From the NCBI GenBank assembly GCA_018266295.1, contig JAFEAQ010000004.1, positions 1 to 64,000 of the forward strand: a stretch of 64,000 nucleotides of DNA, given 5' to 3'. This document shows, one piece after another, positions 1-8,945 of this stretch; position 1 is the first letter of the stretch; each line of letters opens with the position of its first letter. The notes below the pieces were generated by a model that saw only the letters and a list, made by a program, of their open reading frames with translations, was not told where the DNA came from and did no database searches. Position numbers and translations under genes: made by a program. The DNA is from Bdellovibrionales bacterium (lineage in GTDB: Bacteria; Bdellovibrionota; Bdellovibrionia; Bdellovibrionales; Bdellovibrionaceae).

Positions 1-862
1 TCGTAATACCGCCGGCCGCTGCCGCAGACCAAACCATGCCGGTGCCGTTGTAAGTTAATACTTTACCGGTATCGCCTGTCGTCGGCGCAGTCACAGCAAC
101 GTTTTGAATCTTCGTCACAGTCACAGCCGGCAAAGTACCGCTGATATCTCCACCCAAAGTCGGAATAGCTTTTAAGTAGGTTGTTGAAGTACCAAGAATG
201 AGTTTCCAGAACTCATCGTACTGAGCTTGTGTCAAAGCGCCATTGGCGTATGTCGTTTTAACAACCGTCGGATCTACTTTCAAAAGATCGCCCGTGCCAT
301 AGCCATTGACTTTGTTTGCATTGAAAGCCTGGAATGCCGTAGGCACTGCAGTGATCGCTAAGTCTGGCAATGCTTGCGCGGTCTCCCCTTGCGGAGTGAA
401 CGACACTGTCATCAAGCGGCCTTCATCTGAAGTAGGATTGAATGTAGCACATTGCAAGCTACCATCAACGTCGCCGTTGGCGCGCGACTTCGTGTTGTTG
501 AAAAGATCAGAGATAGTTTGAATACCTGTTTGCGGAAAGCTCTGTGAACCAGGAACGATATTCGCATCACCGATTTCAAATGCGTAAGTACCACCTGAGC
601 CGGACATATCGATGTTGCGACGCTCGTAATAGAGAACGCAGTTGTCTTTTGTTTTTACCCACACATCAAAGCGGACAACGCCACTATCAAGTGGTTGATC
701 GCCTTTTAGAATGCGTCCTGTGTAAGTGATGCCAGAGGCAGCGGAAGCGTTTTGGTATGAGAAGCTGATGCCCGCGATGGCCAAAAATACTCCCCAAAAG
801 CGTTGGAAACGCTTTAATGGAGACTTGCCAACCTTGGAGGTAAACGTTCCACAACTGCTCAT
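1..862 (-). CDS. Tail-fibre-like surface protein, N-terminal part (truncated by window edge)
   Basis: An open reading frame starts at ATG 862 and runs off the left edge, so only about 287 N-terminal residues are visible. A basic stretch and hydrophobic segment ending in an Ala-Ser-Ala-type site (residues about 13-42) look like a secretion signal. Next comes a beta-rich domain beginning ITYTGRIL. Near residue 250 is a GDISGTLPAVTV motif, followed by TGKVLTYNGTGMVW. Such repeats are common in phage-tail-fibre-like proteins of Bdellovibrio, often called cell-wall-anchor or tail fibre domain proteins, some of which are host-recognition fibres with a C-terminal S74 chaperone. That the C-terminus follows this plan is inference, because it lies outside the window. 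Confidence 0.7.
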   Translation of the reverse strand, partial: MSSCGTFTSKVGKSPLKRFQRFWGVFLAIAGISFSYQNASAASGITYTGRILKGDQPLDSGVVRFDVWVKTKDNCVLYYERRNIDMSGSGGTYAFEIGDANIVPGSQSFPQTGIQTISDLFNNTKSRANGDVDGSLQCATFNPTSDEGRLMTVSFTPQGETAQALPDLAITAVPTAFQAFNANKVNGYGTGDLLKVDPTVVKTTYANGALTQAQYDEFWKLILGTSTTYLKAIPTLGGDISGTLPAVTVTKIQNVAVTAPTTGDTGKVLTYNGTGMVWSAAAAGGIT

Positions 863-1135
863 GAGTTAAAGATCGGTAAATTTTCGTCTTTTATTAAATA
901 CTTTGGACCAGAAAGTTCGAAATTCTGTCAAATTCTTGGGTACTTCGAACGCGGACAAACCTGCAACTATCCACATATATCAGATTGAGATTTTTTTCTC
1001 TTGTTTAGCCATTTTTGAGCCATTCCCACGGGACTTTCTCATGAATTTTTCTCGAGGAACACGACTCTAAATAAAAATAAGTGAACACGTTGAAGCACTT
1101 CGAAGGAGCATTCCCCTGAAGTAGGAACACTATTT
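863..1135. other. Intergenic region upstream of fibre-like gene
   Basis: This stretch holds no convincing gene. It should contain the promoter of the fibre-like gene on the minus strand. A TTGACA hexamer is readable on the minus strand near 930, but no well-spaced -10 box follows it, so no promoter is called. The right end borders the terminator of the next gene. Confidence 0.5.
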
Positions 1136-1168
1136 AAAAAAAACCACAACTAAGAATAGTTGCGGTTT
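1136..1168 (-). terminator. Rho-independent terminator of the 1207-1611 gene
   Basis: On the minus strand a 12-bp stem (arms 1157-1168 and 1141-1152, one G-U pair, 4-nt loop) is followed by a run of about eight T. It lies about 40 bases past the stop codon of the small secreted protein gene. Confidence 0.8.
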
Positions 1169-1206
1169 CAAAGAATAAAACAAGGGATTGTTAAACTTTT
1201 CTAGAA

Positions 1207-1611
1207 TTACAGACGGCGCATGTGCTGTTGGCAATGCATTCTTACGATCACTTCAGTGGCCTTTTTTAATTTCAAAGTAGCAACTCTGTAGCCTTCGCTG
1301 TCAGTTTGAGAGCTGATAGCCAAAGCGATTTTATCGCCAGCGTATTCGACCAGGCCTTGTTGTTTTTGCGGCTGTTGACGAACGAAGTAGTTCTCTGTGC
1401 GAGGACCCGCAAATGTTGAGGTCGAAAGTTGAATGCGAGTCATGCCAGTGATGCCACCATTGATTACTTCCAAGGAGATCGTGTTATCAGGGATTGCAGG
1501 AGTTTGGGTGCAAGAAAAAACAGAGTACTCACGGTCCGCGCCGGCGCCTCTGAAAGCAGAAGCACTCACAGCTGTTAAGCTCAAAAGAGCGATGATAATT
1601 GCATTTTTCAT
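1207..1611 (-). CDS. Small secreted protein, unknown function
   Basis: The 134-residue product begins with a classic signal peptide (about residues 1-19, ending AVSASA). The mature part has two cysteines, one near residue 34 (FSCTQTP) and one near the C-terminus (MHCQQH), which could form a disulfide. The middle is predicted beta-rich. I recognise no domain. A purine-rich AGGAAATC precedes the ATG, and a good terminator follows, so it is probably a single-gene unit. A periplasmic or exported location is inferred from the signal peptide only. Confidence 0.75.
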   Translation of the reverse strand: MKNAIIIALLSLTAVSASAFRGAGADREYSVFSCTQTPAIPDNTISLEVINGGITGMTRIQLSTSTFAGPRTENYFVRQQPQKQQGLVEYAGDKIALAISSQTDSEGYRVATLKLKKATEVIVRMHCQQHMRRL

Positions 1612-1764
1612 GGGATGATTTCCTTTTTATAGTTTTGATTTTCTAATCTGACGTCCAACTAAAAGCAATCGCCGTACCAATGTGTATAAGCAATTAACTG
1701 CTGCCAAATGTTCCAAAACGCCTGACGATCAGTTTCACTTTGGCTTTCGATTGAAGAAGTTTCA

Positions 1765-2421
1765 CTACGTGAGTTTGATTGCGACAGTCATACCCTCTGA
1801 AGTCGGCATAATGACACTGTCATAGAGAGATGGATCAGCAAGTCGCCTATTGAATGCTTGCAAAACAGCTATCTGCTTTTCACTGAACTTCTGGACGGTC
1901 ATGGACCCCCAAACAGCGCCGCTCAAGAAGACATTGTCGGCAACGATAAGACCGCCGCGACGAACATTCTTCTCGGCCCAAGCAAGGTAGTCCCCATAAG
2001 CCGCTTTGTTTCCGTCAATAAAAACTCCATCAAAGGGGCCCTCGGCCACAAGCGCTTCCAAAGTCACACGCGCATCGCCCACGACGACCCTTGCACGGGC
2101 CCCTGCAGGATGCATCGCCAATGCTTCTTTTGCTTTCTCGGCATGGGCTTCGGTTTTTTCCAAAGTCCAAAGTTGCCCATCCGCCGGCATACCTTCCAAA
2201 ATGTACTGCGCAGAAAGACCGGTCAGAGTGCCAATCTCGACAAACTTGCGACAACCTTGCTGGCGAACCATGAACGATAGCAACCGTCCTTCAGAGGGCG
2301 ATAAGCTAATGCGTCCAAGCCCGAGCTCTTCCGCGGACGTGCGCGACTGAAGCTTGCTGGCAGACTCTGCCGGGATCAGAGACTCGATATAAGTTTGGAT
2401 TTCAGGAGTTTCAATACGCAT
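1765..2421 (-). CDS. SAM-dependent O-methyltransferase (caffeoyl-CoA/catechol OMT-like family)
   Basis: The 218-residue protein has the usual length of the bacterial family 3 O-methyltransferases. SAM motif I is FVEIGTLTGLSAQY (residues 60-73). A second acidic motif, VVVGDA, lies at 112-117. The metal-linked signature FIDGNKAAY (134-142) and LIVADNV (158-164) supply the acidic residues expected for divalent cation binding. These enzymes transfer a methyl group from SAM to a hydroxyl of small phenolic or other substrates in the cytoplasm. The substrate cannot be told from sequence. Neighbours on both sides are secreted proteins of unknown function, so the context gives no pathway. Confidence 0.88.
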   Translation of the reverse strand: MRIETPEIQTYIESLIPAESASKLQSRTSAEELGLGRISLSPSEGRLLSFMVRQQGCRKFVEIGTLTGLSAQYILEGMPADGQLWTLEKTEAHAEKAKEALAMHPAGARARVVVGDARVTLEALVAEGPFDGVFIDGNKAAYGDYLAWAEKNVRRGGLIVADNVFLSGAVWGSMTVQKFSEKQIAVLQAFNRRLADPSLYDSVIMPTSEGMTVAIKLT

Positions 2422-2592
2422 GGGCCTTTAAATACACAGGTTTTCGGCCTGTGACAACCAACGCCCCCTTCAAAGCCTTTAGACAGTAAGAATTCCTCAG
2501 TTCGATTTTAAGGGACCTTGAGGCTGGTACGGGACTCGCTAGAAACACTGTCGGATTAAACCCCTATTGGAAACCTATTTTAAGGAGTACGT

Positions 2593-3396
2593 ATGAAAAC
2601 GAAGGCCCTTTCCCTGACTTTAGCTGGCTTGATGTCTATCCAAAGCGTTGGTTTTGCTCAACAAGCAGACCGCACTGCGGGTATAGGCGATCAGGCTATT
2701 TCAACAGCTCAAAATAATCTGCAGGCTTTGAACAAAGAAGTTCTTCTTTTGGATCAAGCACTGGCGAACGCTGCTGAGTCTATCACTCTCCGTGACAGCA
2801 AAGGTGGCATCACAAACGGCGTGGCCGTTGTGGGTGCTGGTATCGGTCTTGGTCTTTCAGCAATGTCTTACCTTTCTTTCCATAAGGGAGTTGAAGGTTC
2901 TGGTATTGGCGGCATGATCCTCGCTGCAGGTTCTATCGGCGCTTCAGCTTTGTCGCTGATCAACGGCGGTGTAAGCCAGCTCCGCAAAACAAAAGTAGAA
3001 ACAACTCAACTCGAGCAACAATTGATCGAAGCTCAAAAAAATCTTGAAGTTTCTCTAGCACAAAACACCGACAAAGCTTCTACAGCGGCTTTGACTCAAA
3101 TGGGCCTTGCGATCAAGAACACGCAATCAGCTTTGGCTTCTTACAAAGACCAAGAATCTGAAATGACAACAAACCGCCTTGTTTCTCAAGCGGCTCAGTT
3201 GGTTGGTACAGCGATGCTTGCTTACGGCGTGACTCAAAGAAATTCGAATTTGCCAATGTTCGGTTTGATGATCATGAACGTGGGTAACCTCGGTGCGCTT
3301 CTTTCTGGCGTTCAAAAATCTGAAGCTCAAGACCTCTTGAAAGAGATCCAGCATACTCGTGACTCTCTCAAAGTGGCTTCTGCGGCTTTACAATAA
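2593..3396 (+). CDS. Secreted or inner-membrane protein with coiled coil, unknown function
   Basis: The 267-residue product has a signal peptide (1-22, ending SVGFAQ). A helical, Gln/Asn/Leu-rich region at about 25-65 is followed by a Gly-rich hydrophobic segment (GVAVVGAGIGLGLSAM, about 78-93) and a second one near 105-125. A coiled-coil-like stretch covers about 128-190. A further hydrophobic pair lies near 200-245, followed by a charged C-terminal helix. RBS AAGGAG sits nine bases upstream. The next gene starts 12 bases after the stop and also encodes an exported helical protein, so the two are probably co-transcribed and may act together. No family was recognised. Confidence 0.75.
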   Translation: MKTKALSLTLAGLMSIQSVGFAQQADRTAGIGDQAISTAQNNLQALNKEVLLLDQALANAAESITLRDSKGGITNGVAVVGAGIGLGLSAMSYLSFHKGVEGSGIGGMILAAGSIGASALSLINGGVSQLRKTKVETTQLEQQLIEAQKNLEVSLAQNTDKASTAALTQMGLAIKNTQSALASYKDQESEMTTNRLVSQAAQLVGTAMLAYGVTQRNSNLPMFGLMIMNVGNLGALLSGVQKSEAQDLLKEIQHTRDSLKVASAALQ

Positions 3397-3408
3397 TCAA
3401 GGACTCCG

Positions 3409-4377
3409 ATGTCTCTTCGTCTTCGCAGCCTTTTTCTAGCAATTACGTTTAGCCTCGGTGCGGTTTTCCCCGCCGAGGCTAAAACTATTCGCTGCGATGC
3501 TCTTTTTCAGCCGACGGTGGGCGACGTCCTTGAACAGGTCAACCGCAACAACGCTGAATTTCTTTTCCAAGGTGAAAGTTTTAGAGAATATACTGAAAGC
3601 CTATCTTGGATGCGTAAAAGAAAAATCCGTAAGCTCGTCCGCGAACTTGAAGTTCGCAGCTTCCCCTCTGAAAAGTCTTTGGAGCGTTATACAATAGAAC
3701 TCGGTGCGAGCCTCTTCGGAACACATACCGGCCTTCTCCAGTGGGCAACGAAATCCTCTGAGCAGCGCTTGGATGATTCAGCAATTCTCCTCATCAAAGA
3801 GCAGCTCCTCCAAGAGGGTATGCTCAAGACTTGGGGCAATGTTAATGACCCACAGCAAATCAGCTTCTTAAAACGTACCATGGACCAAATTCAAACATTC
3901 CAACGCTCACGTCTCGTTGAAGTGATGCGTATGCCATTCGTACTGCCTTCAATTAAAAACAAAACTCTCTCTGAGGACTTGGTTTCAAAAGTCATCCGTG
4001 ATGGTTTCAATGCCCATGCCGAAGAGGTCCGCGTCGCTCTCCGAGTTCAAACTAAGATCGACGCTTACAATACTTTCCGTAAAGTCTATGCGCCGGTCTT
4101 TTTCGGTGTGATGTTGTTTATCCAAGCTCAGAACGCTTACCAGCAACTGCAGGACGCCATAGAACAACAAGTAAAACACACCATCGAGAACCTGCGCAAT
4201 CAGCGCAAGCAAATCGAAGAATCCATCCCCAAACTCAAACAGGAAGAATTCGATCGCGCTTATGCCGCTTGTCTCGAAGAGTTTAAGAATAAATGGGGCG
4301 AGCCTCCAACTGCTGAAGAGGCCGCCATCCTGCGAGCAAAGGTACAACAGGCTCTCCATATGCCCGTCACCAAATAA
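3409..4377 (+). CDS. Secreted helical protein, unknown function
   Basis: The 322-residue protein starts with a signal peptide (1-25, ending FPAEA). The mature part is mainly charged helix. One hydrophobic stretch, PVFFGVMLFIQA (about 224-235), is followed by a coiled-coil-like region rich in Gln, Lys and Glu (about 238-300). Two cysteines occur in the mature protein, near residues 29 and 287. It follows the previous secreted-protein gene after 12 bases and is likely in the same operon. I recognise no domain. Confidence 0.72.
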   Translation: MSLRLRSLFLAITFSLGAVFPAEAKTIRCDALFQPTVGDVLEQVNRNNAEFLFQGESFREYTESLSWMRKRKIRKLVRELEVRSFPSEKSLERYTIELGASLFGTHTGLLQWATKSSEQRLDDSAILLIKEQLLQEGMLKTWGNVNDPQQISFLKRTMDQIQTFQRSRLVEVMRMPFVLPSIKNKTLSEDLVSKVIRDGFNAHAEEVRVALRVQTKIDAYNTFRKVYAPVFFGVMLFIQAQNAYQQLQDAIEQQVKHTIENLRNQRKQIEESIPKLKQEEFDRAYAACLEEFKNKWGEPPTAEEAAILRAKVQQALHMPVTK

Positions 4378-4447
4378 ACCAAGGCATCCCTACCGACCGC
4401 TCCAAAGCACTGTTTGAAAATCCCACGAAGATGCTCTAGAGTGGCTC

Positions 4448-5113
4448 ATGATCTGGCCACTTTTAATTTTCGACTTAGATGGAACTCTGATTGATTCAGC
4501 CGAAGATATCTCGACGGCACTCAACAAAACTTTGCTCTACTACGATAAACCAACACTTCCTCACGAAGTCATCGTTGCTCATATCGGTGAAGGTTTGAAA
4601 AAGCTTCTCGCGGATTTTTTTCCAGAGCATAAAAACAGCCCGCCGGAAAAGTACAAGCACATCGAAGACCGGTTCCTGCAGACTTACGAAGAAGAAATGT
4701 ACAACACCACAAAACCGTTCCCGGGTGTGGTTGAGTTTTTGAATAATTATCCAGGTCCCAAAGGAATCGTGACCAACAAAAACGAAGACCCGGCGAAAAA
4801 GATCGTACGCCACTTGGGCCTGGATGCGATCCCTTGGGTGGGCGTGTTTGGCGCCGACACCCTGACTGAACGCAAACCGCATCCCCTGCCTTTGCAGGAA
4901 ATGATGAAGCGTGCGGGTCGTTCTGCCACCACAACCTTCATGATTGGCGACGGCCTTCCTGATGTGAAAGCCGCCCAAGCGGCGGGCGTGGGAGCCATTG
5001 CCGTGGAGTTCGGCTATACCAAACTAGAAATTTTGCAAAAATACGATCCTGTGGCGACCCTGCAAGACTATGCTGGGCTCCATAATCTCGTCCTCGAACT
5101 GATTAATCGTTGA
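4448..5113 (+). CDS. gph: HAD-family phosphatase, phosphoglycolate phosphatase-like
   Basis: The 221-residue protein carries HAD motif [12 protein letters not shown] (residues 7-17), with nucleophile Asp9 and acid/base Asp11. Motif II is IVTNK (about 107-111). A Lys in ERKPHPLP (about 141-148) corresponds to motif III, and [12 protein letters not shown] (about 164-175) to motif IV. The alpha-helical cap between motifs I and II is typical of subclass I enzymes such as Gph, which removes 2-phosphoglycolate formed by DNA repair or oxygenation side reactions. Other small phosphate esters are possible substrates. The gene stands alone ahead of two transporter ATPases. Confidence 0.82.
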   Translation: MIWPLLIFDLDGTLIDSAEDISTALNKTLLYYDKPTLPHEVIVAHIGEGLKKLLADFFPEHKNSPPEKYKHIEDRFLQTYEEEMYNTTKPFPGVVEFLNNYPGPKGIVTNKNEDPAKKIVRHLGLDAIPWVGVFGADTLTERKPHPLPLQEMMKRAGRSATTTFMIGDGLPDVKAAQAAGVGAIAVEFGYTKLEILQKYDPVATLQDYAGLHNLVLELINR

Positions 5114-5135
5114 TACAGGGCTTCATGCCCTGTAT
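5113..5135 (+). other. Perfect hairpin after gph stop codon
   Basis: A 9-bp perfect inverted repeat (5113-5121 and 5127-5135) with a 5-nt loop starts at the last base of the gph stop codon. No T-run follows, so it is a weak terminator at best. It may instead protect or separate the gph transcript from the downstream ATPase genes. Confidence 0.5.
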
Positions 5136-5180
5136 AAGAAGTGGGCTTTAATCAGGCTAATTAGGTGGAGAAATCAGACA

Positions 5181-6170
5181 GTGAGCGAAACCCTTTTAGA
5201 AGTTAAAAATCTGAAAACGAAGTTCAATACCGACGACGGCAGTTTCTTCGCCGTTGACGACGTGAGCTTTTCCGTTAAAAAAGGTCAAACTCTTGGAATC
5301 GTTGGCGAATCCGGTTGCGGCAAATCCGTAACTTCGCTTTCCATTATGAAGCTGATCCAAGCTCCAGGCCGCATTGAAGCCGGCCAAATCGTTTACCGCG
5401 GCAAGGATCTTTTGAAGACCAGCGACGATGAAATGCGCAGCATCCGTGGTAATGAGATCGCAATGATTTTCCAGGAGCCTATGACTTCCCTCAATCCGGT
5501 TTACACTTGCGGTAACCAGATTGCCGAAGCGATCGCTCTTCACTACCCGAAATTGACAAAAGCTGAGGTGAAAGCCCGTGCGATCGAAATGCTTCGCAAG
5601 GTGGGCATCCCGGCTCCAGAAAAACGCTTCGACGAATATCCGCACCAACTTTCGGGCGGTATGCGCCAACGTGTGATGATCGCTATGGCGATTAGCTGTA
5701 ATCCACAACTGCTTATCGCCGATGAACCGACAACAGCGTTGGACGTGACGATCCAGGCTCAGATCTTGGATCTGATGCGCAATCTGCAAAAGGATTTTGG
5801 CGCCGGCATGATCCTCATCACACATGACCTCGGTGTTGTCGCAGAAATGTGCCAAGATGTTGTTGTGATGTACGCGGGTAAAGTTGTTGAGTATGGCACT
5901 GTTGAAGACATCTTCTACCGTCCAAAGCATCCGTACACTCGCGGCTTGCTCGATTCTATCCCGCACTTTGAAACGGGCCACAAACTTGAAGAACTCAAAA
6001 CGATCAAGGGCATGGTTCCAAGCTTGTTGAATCTTCCACAAGGCTGCCGCTTCCAAGAGCGCTGCCCGAATGTTCAAGCGGACTGCCGTCAAACGGAACC
6101 AAAGCTTGAAAGCAAAGGCGGAACTCAGTTAGCAGCCTGCTACCATCCTGTTGCGGAGGCGAAAGCATGA
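5181..6170 (+). CDS. Peptide ABC transporter ATPase, OppD/DppD type
   Basis: The 329-residue protein is a full-length peptide/nickel-type ABC ATPase: Walker A GESGCGKS (residues 42-49), signature LSGGMRQR, Walker [13 protein letters not shown], and the H-loop ITHDLG. The C-terminal oligopeptide extension contains the [11 protein letters not shown] Cys cluster. It energises uptake of peptides across the inner membrane together with the next gene product. The start is a GTG at 5181 with AGGTGGAG about ten bases upstream. The stop overlaps the next start by four bases. No permease gene is adjacent. The nearest permeases are the yejB/yejE-like genes at 30105-32152, which lack their own ATPase. 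Confidence 0.93.
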   Translation: MSETLLEVKNLKTKFNTDDGSFFAVDDVSFSVKKGQTLGIVGESGCGKSVTSLSIMKLIQAPGRIEAGQIVYRGKDLLKTSDDEMRSIRGNEIAMIFQEPMTSLNPVYTCGNQIAEAIALHYPKLTKAEVKARAIEMLRKVGIPAPEKRFDEYPHQLSGGMRQRVMIAMAISCNPQLLIADEPTTALDVTIQAQILDLMRNLQKDFGAGMILITHDLGVVAEMCQDVVVMYAGKVVEYGTVEDIFYRPKHPYTRGLLDSIPHFETGHKLEELKTIKGMVPSLLNLPQGCRFQERCPNVQADCRQTEPKLESKGGTQLAACYHPVAEAKA

Positions 6171-7135
6171 GCCAATACCTTCTCGAAGTAGATAATCTGT
6201 TTAAAACTTTCCCTATCCACGGTGGCCTTCTCAATCGTGAAATTGCCAGTGTAAAAGCTGTCTCCGGCGTGAGCTTCAAACTGAAAAAAGGCGAAACGCT
6301 CGGTCTTGTGGGCGAATCCGGTTGCGGTAAATCCACTCTCGGTCGCTGCTTGATCCGTTTGCTGGATCCAACTTCAGGTACTGTGAAATTCAACGGCAAA
6401 GACATCACGACGATCGAAGGTGATGAGCTTCGCGAGATTCGCAAGAAAATGCAGATCATTTTCCAAGATCCTTACGCGAGTTTGAACCCGCGCATGACGA
6501 TCGGGGCGATCCTCGAAGAGCCTCTCATCATTCACAACCTCTTCCCTGATGATAATGCCCGCAAGGCCCGCGTGTTGGAGCTTGCGAACCTCGTAGGTCT
6601 TCGTCCTGAAGCTTTAAATCGCTACCCGCATGAGTTCTCAGGCGGTCAACGTCAGCGTGTGGGTATCGCCCGCGCCTTGGCCGTGAACCCTGAAATCATC
6701 GTCTGCGACGAGCCTGTGTCCGCTCTCGATGTGTCTATCCAAGCTCAGGTTTTGAATCTCTTGATGGAACTGCAAAAGAAGCTAGGTTTGACTTACGTTT
6801 TCATCGCCCATGACTTGAAAGTCGTTGAGCATGTATCTACTCAAGTGGCAGTGATGTACTTGGGTAAAATCGTTGAGCAGTCCGAGGCCGAAGAGCTTTA
6901 TAAAAATCCAAAGCACCCTTACACTCGTGCGCTTTTGTCTGCGATTCCAATCCCAGACCCACGCCGCAAGGAAGATCGTATCATCTTGACTGGCGACGTT
7001 CCGAGCCCGATCAACCCTCCTGCAGGCTGCCACTTTCACCCTCGCTGCCCTATGGCCATTGAGGACTGTAAGAAGGTGGTTCCGCCTCTCGAGATTAAGC
7101 GTCCTGAGCACGTTGCTGCCTGCATTCGTGTCTAA
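6167..7135 (+). CDS. Peptide ABC transporter ATPase, OppF/DppF type
   Basis: The 322-residue protein has Walker [10 protein letters not shown] (residues 49-57), signature FSGGQRQR, Walker [14 protein letters not shown]-loop IAHDLK and the C-terminal [11 protein letters not shown] cluster typical of the second ATPase of oligopeptide importers. It would form a heterodimer with the product of the upstream gene, to which it is coupled by an ATGA overlap. A strong terminator follows at 7183-7218. The pair equals the two halves of a YejF-type fused ATPase, which fits pairing with the YejB/YejE-like permeases elsewhere in the window (inference). Confidence 0.93.
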   Translation: MSQYLLEVDNLFKTFPIHGGLLNREIASVKAVSGVSFKLKKGETLGLVGESGCGKSTLGRCLIRLLDPTSGTVKFNGKDITTIEGDELREIRKKMQIIFQDPYASLNPRMTIGAILEEPLIIHNLFPDDNARKARVLELANLVGLRPEALNRYPHEFSGGQRQRVGIARALAVNPEIIVCDEPVSALDVSIQAQVLNLLMELQKKLGLTYVFIAHDLKVVEHVSTQVAVMYLGKIVEQSEAEELYKNPKHPYTRALLSAIPIPDPRRKEDRIILTGDVPSPINPPAGCHFHPRCPMAIEDCKKVVPPLEIKRPEHVAACIRV

Positions 7136-7182
7136 AAGTTTGTCAGTATAAATATATTTTCTTAAGCCTCTAAATAACATGT

Positions 7183-7218
7183 AAACCCAGACCGATAAGA
7201 TCAAGGTCTGGGTTTTTT
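7183..7218 (+). terminator. Terminator of the peptide-ABC ATPase pair
   Basis: An 11-bp perfect stem (7183-7193 and 7205-7215) is followed by six T. It ends the two ATPase genes and sits just before the PilZ gene. Confidence 0.9.
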
Positions 7219-7234
7219 GTTATCCGAGGGGAAT

Positions 7235-8050
7235 ATGAAATCAGAAGGCAAAATCTGGGTTATCTTTGATGCTTCTAATGATAAGAAAACGAAACCGATG
7301 TCGCTTGTTCAAGCGCAAATGATGATTCTTTCATTCAAGGTTCGTAATCTGCACAACTATCACATTTGGACGCCCGGCTGGTCTGAGTGGCAACCCCTCG
7401 CTCAATATCTTTCCAGCGGCCAAAAGTACTTCGTCCAAGCTCAACCGCCAGAGCCACTCCTGCAAAAAGAAAAACAAAAAGCCGCTGCGGCCCGCGCTCC
7501 AGAGCAGAAGGCCAAGCCCTCTGAAGATGAAAAATCTAATCCGTTTTATACAAGCGTCGTTCCACCTGAAGATCTTCGTCAGATCGACTATGGATATTAC
7601 TATAATGAAGTGAATGGCGACGACCTCACTCTGTCGGGTGTTCCTGATAAGCCGACGGTCGAGATCCTTGTCAGCCGTGCAGGCTTGGGCTCTCCGAAGG
7701 ATCGCCGTATGTCTCCTCGCCACGATTTTAAAATCGAGGCTGTGTTAGTAACCAAGAAGGGTTCCTCCTTCCGCACTTACTCTAAGAATATTTCTCTGAC
7801 GGGCACTCTGTTAGAGGATGAAATTCCAAAAGACTTTATTCATCGTCAGTTCGAAATGATTTTAGTGAACAAGTTTGAAAAAGACCCGCGCAAGAGCCGC
7901 GTGCATCTCACCGGCAAAATCATCGGCGACATTGCAGATCCGCGACGTTTGATTTTCCTCGAGCAGGATGATGAAACCGCGAAAAAGCTGACAAAACTCA
8001 TCGACGACTATACGACACAGCAGGCTCGCCTGAAAAAAAGCGCCGGTTGA
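7235..8050 (+). CDS. GYF-like domain plus PilZ c-di-GMP-binding protein
   Basis: The start is taken as ATG 7235 with GAGGGG five bases upstream; an upstream in-frame TTG lies inside the terminator and is rejected. The 271-residue product begins with a GYF-like module (about 5-55; IWVIFD... GWSEWQPL). A Lys/Ala/Pro-rich linker (about 65-105) comes next, then a PilZ domain from about 150. The PilZ part has RMSPR, matching RxxxR, and NISLTG, matching [D/N]xSxxG, the two c-di-GMP contacts. It is probably a cytoplasmic c-di-GMP effector. GYF-like modules often bind proline-rich peptides, but the partner is unknown. Confidence 0.82.
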   Translation: MKSEGKIWVIFDASNDKKTKPMSLVQAQMMILSFKVRNLHNYHIWTPGWSEWQPLAQYLSSGQKYFVQAQPPEPLLQKEKQKAAAARAPEQKAKPSEDEKSNPFYTSVVPPEDLRQIDYGYYYNEVNGDDLTLSGVPDKPTVEILVSRAGLGSPKDRRMSPRHDFKIEAVLVTKKGSSFRTYSKNISLTGTLLEDEIPKDFIHRQFEMILVNKFEKDPRKSRVHLTGKIIGDIADPRRLIFLEQDDETAKKLTKLIDDYTTQQARLKKSAG

Positions 8051-8065
8051 TCTCGCGTTCAACCG
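8044..8065 (+). terminator. Weak terminator-like hairpin at the end of the PilZ gene
   Basis: A 7-bp perfect inverted repeat (8044-8050 and 8059-8065) overlaps the stop codon. No proper T-run follows, so function as a terminator is uncertain. Confidence 0.4.
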
Positions 8066-8085
8066 TGAAAACAATTCCTGTTTAT

Positions 8086-8104
8086 GTAAATGATAATTAT
8101 TTAA
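8086..8104. promoter_or_regulatory. Possible Fur-like box
   Basis: The 19-bp stretch has 13 matches to the classic Fur consensus, including the central ATGATAAT core. It lies 65 bases before the 8169 gene in an AT-rich gap. A chance match in AT-rich DNA is possible. Confidence 0.3.
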
Positions 8105-8168
8105 TACCATAGTTTAAATCAAGCTGTGGTAGAACCCTTCGCACATTTAAAAACGAAAGGTTCTATCT

Positions 8169-8945
8169 ATGAAGGCTTTTGCTGCCCTCGCTTTGATTTT
8201 TATTTCTAGCTATAGCTTCGCTCAAAATTCACTTGAGGGTCACTCCTACGGAGGATGCGTTGTGTATCATCCATTGGGTCACAAGATCACTCGTGGCTCG
8301 TGGGTTGGAGACTGCGGAACTGGCTCAGCACAAGGGTATGGTTGGTTTACCTATTACTTCGCTGACAATAGCGCTCACTCTGACTACATGGAATATAAAG
8401 ATGGAAAACCTGTTAATCCATATGTTTTCAATTCTGATCCAGTAAATGGAAACCGTATTCTAAAGACTCATTCTGACTTTTCGAGAACTGTTGTAAAAGA
8501 CTGTGGGCAAAAACCTGAGACTGCATGCGCCGCAATCGTAATGAGTGCATATGAAGAACTCGGTGATTGGGGTCGCATTAACCAAAAAATAAAAGGGTCT
8601 TATAACGGCCCTCAGACATTCCCTGGTATCAAAAGAAACTTCACTAGCAGCGGTGGAATCACGCCACCTAATGCAAACTTCTTAATTGGTTCTGAAGGCA
8701 CTAAAGTATCTTGCGATACCAAAACTTTGACTGACATTATTAATGCAGGAAGTAAGCGTTTTAAGATTAATTCAAGTGATCCTTGCGAACAGCAAATTGA
8801 AATTGGCAGATCCAATTACAATTATCTCACCACTCTCGAACTTAGCTGCCCTGCAAGCAATGTCAGCTTCAGAATCGCTAGAAACAATTGCCATACAAAA
8901 ATCAACAATGCTGTGGCCGCTGCTAAAAAAGCCTGCAGTAAGTAA
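8169..8945 (+). CDS. Cys-rich secreted protein, unknown function
   Basis: The 258-residue product has a signal peptide (1-18, ending SYSFA). At least ten cysteines are spread through the mature part, suggesting several disulfides. The N-terminal third has Gly/Trp/Tyr-rich repeats (GSWVGDCG, GYGWFTYYF) that loosely recall MORN-type or other beta-hairpin repeats, but the match is too weak to name a family. Codon use is more AT-rich than in most neighbours. AAAGG lies a short distance before the ATG. The stop codon directly abuts the stop of the convergent gene, with no terminator between them. A Fur-like box is upstream. Confidence 0.7.
   Translation: MKAFAALALIFISSYSFAQNSLEGHSYGGCVVYHPLGHKITRGSWVGDCGTGSAQGYGWFTYYFADNSAHSDYMEYKDGKPVNPYVFNSDPVNGNRILKTHSDFSRTVVKDCGQKPETACAAIVMSAYEELGDWGRINQKIKGSYNGPQTFPGIKRNFTSSGGITPPNANFLIGSEGTKVSCDTKTLTDIINAGSKRFKINSSDPCEQQIEIGRSNYNYLTTLELSCPASNVSFRIARNNCHTKINNAVAAAKKACSK

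Noticed and set aside
5196-6092. 298-codon open frame antisense to the DppD-like ATPase
   Set aside because: The plus-strand gene has all ABC motifs; the antisense translation has none.
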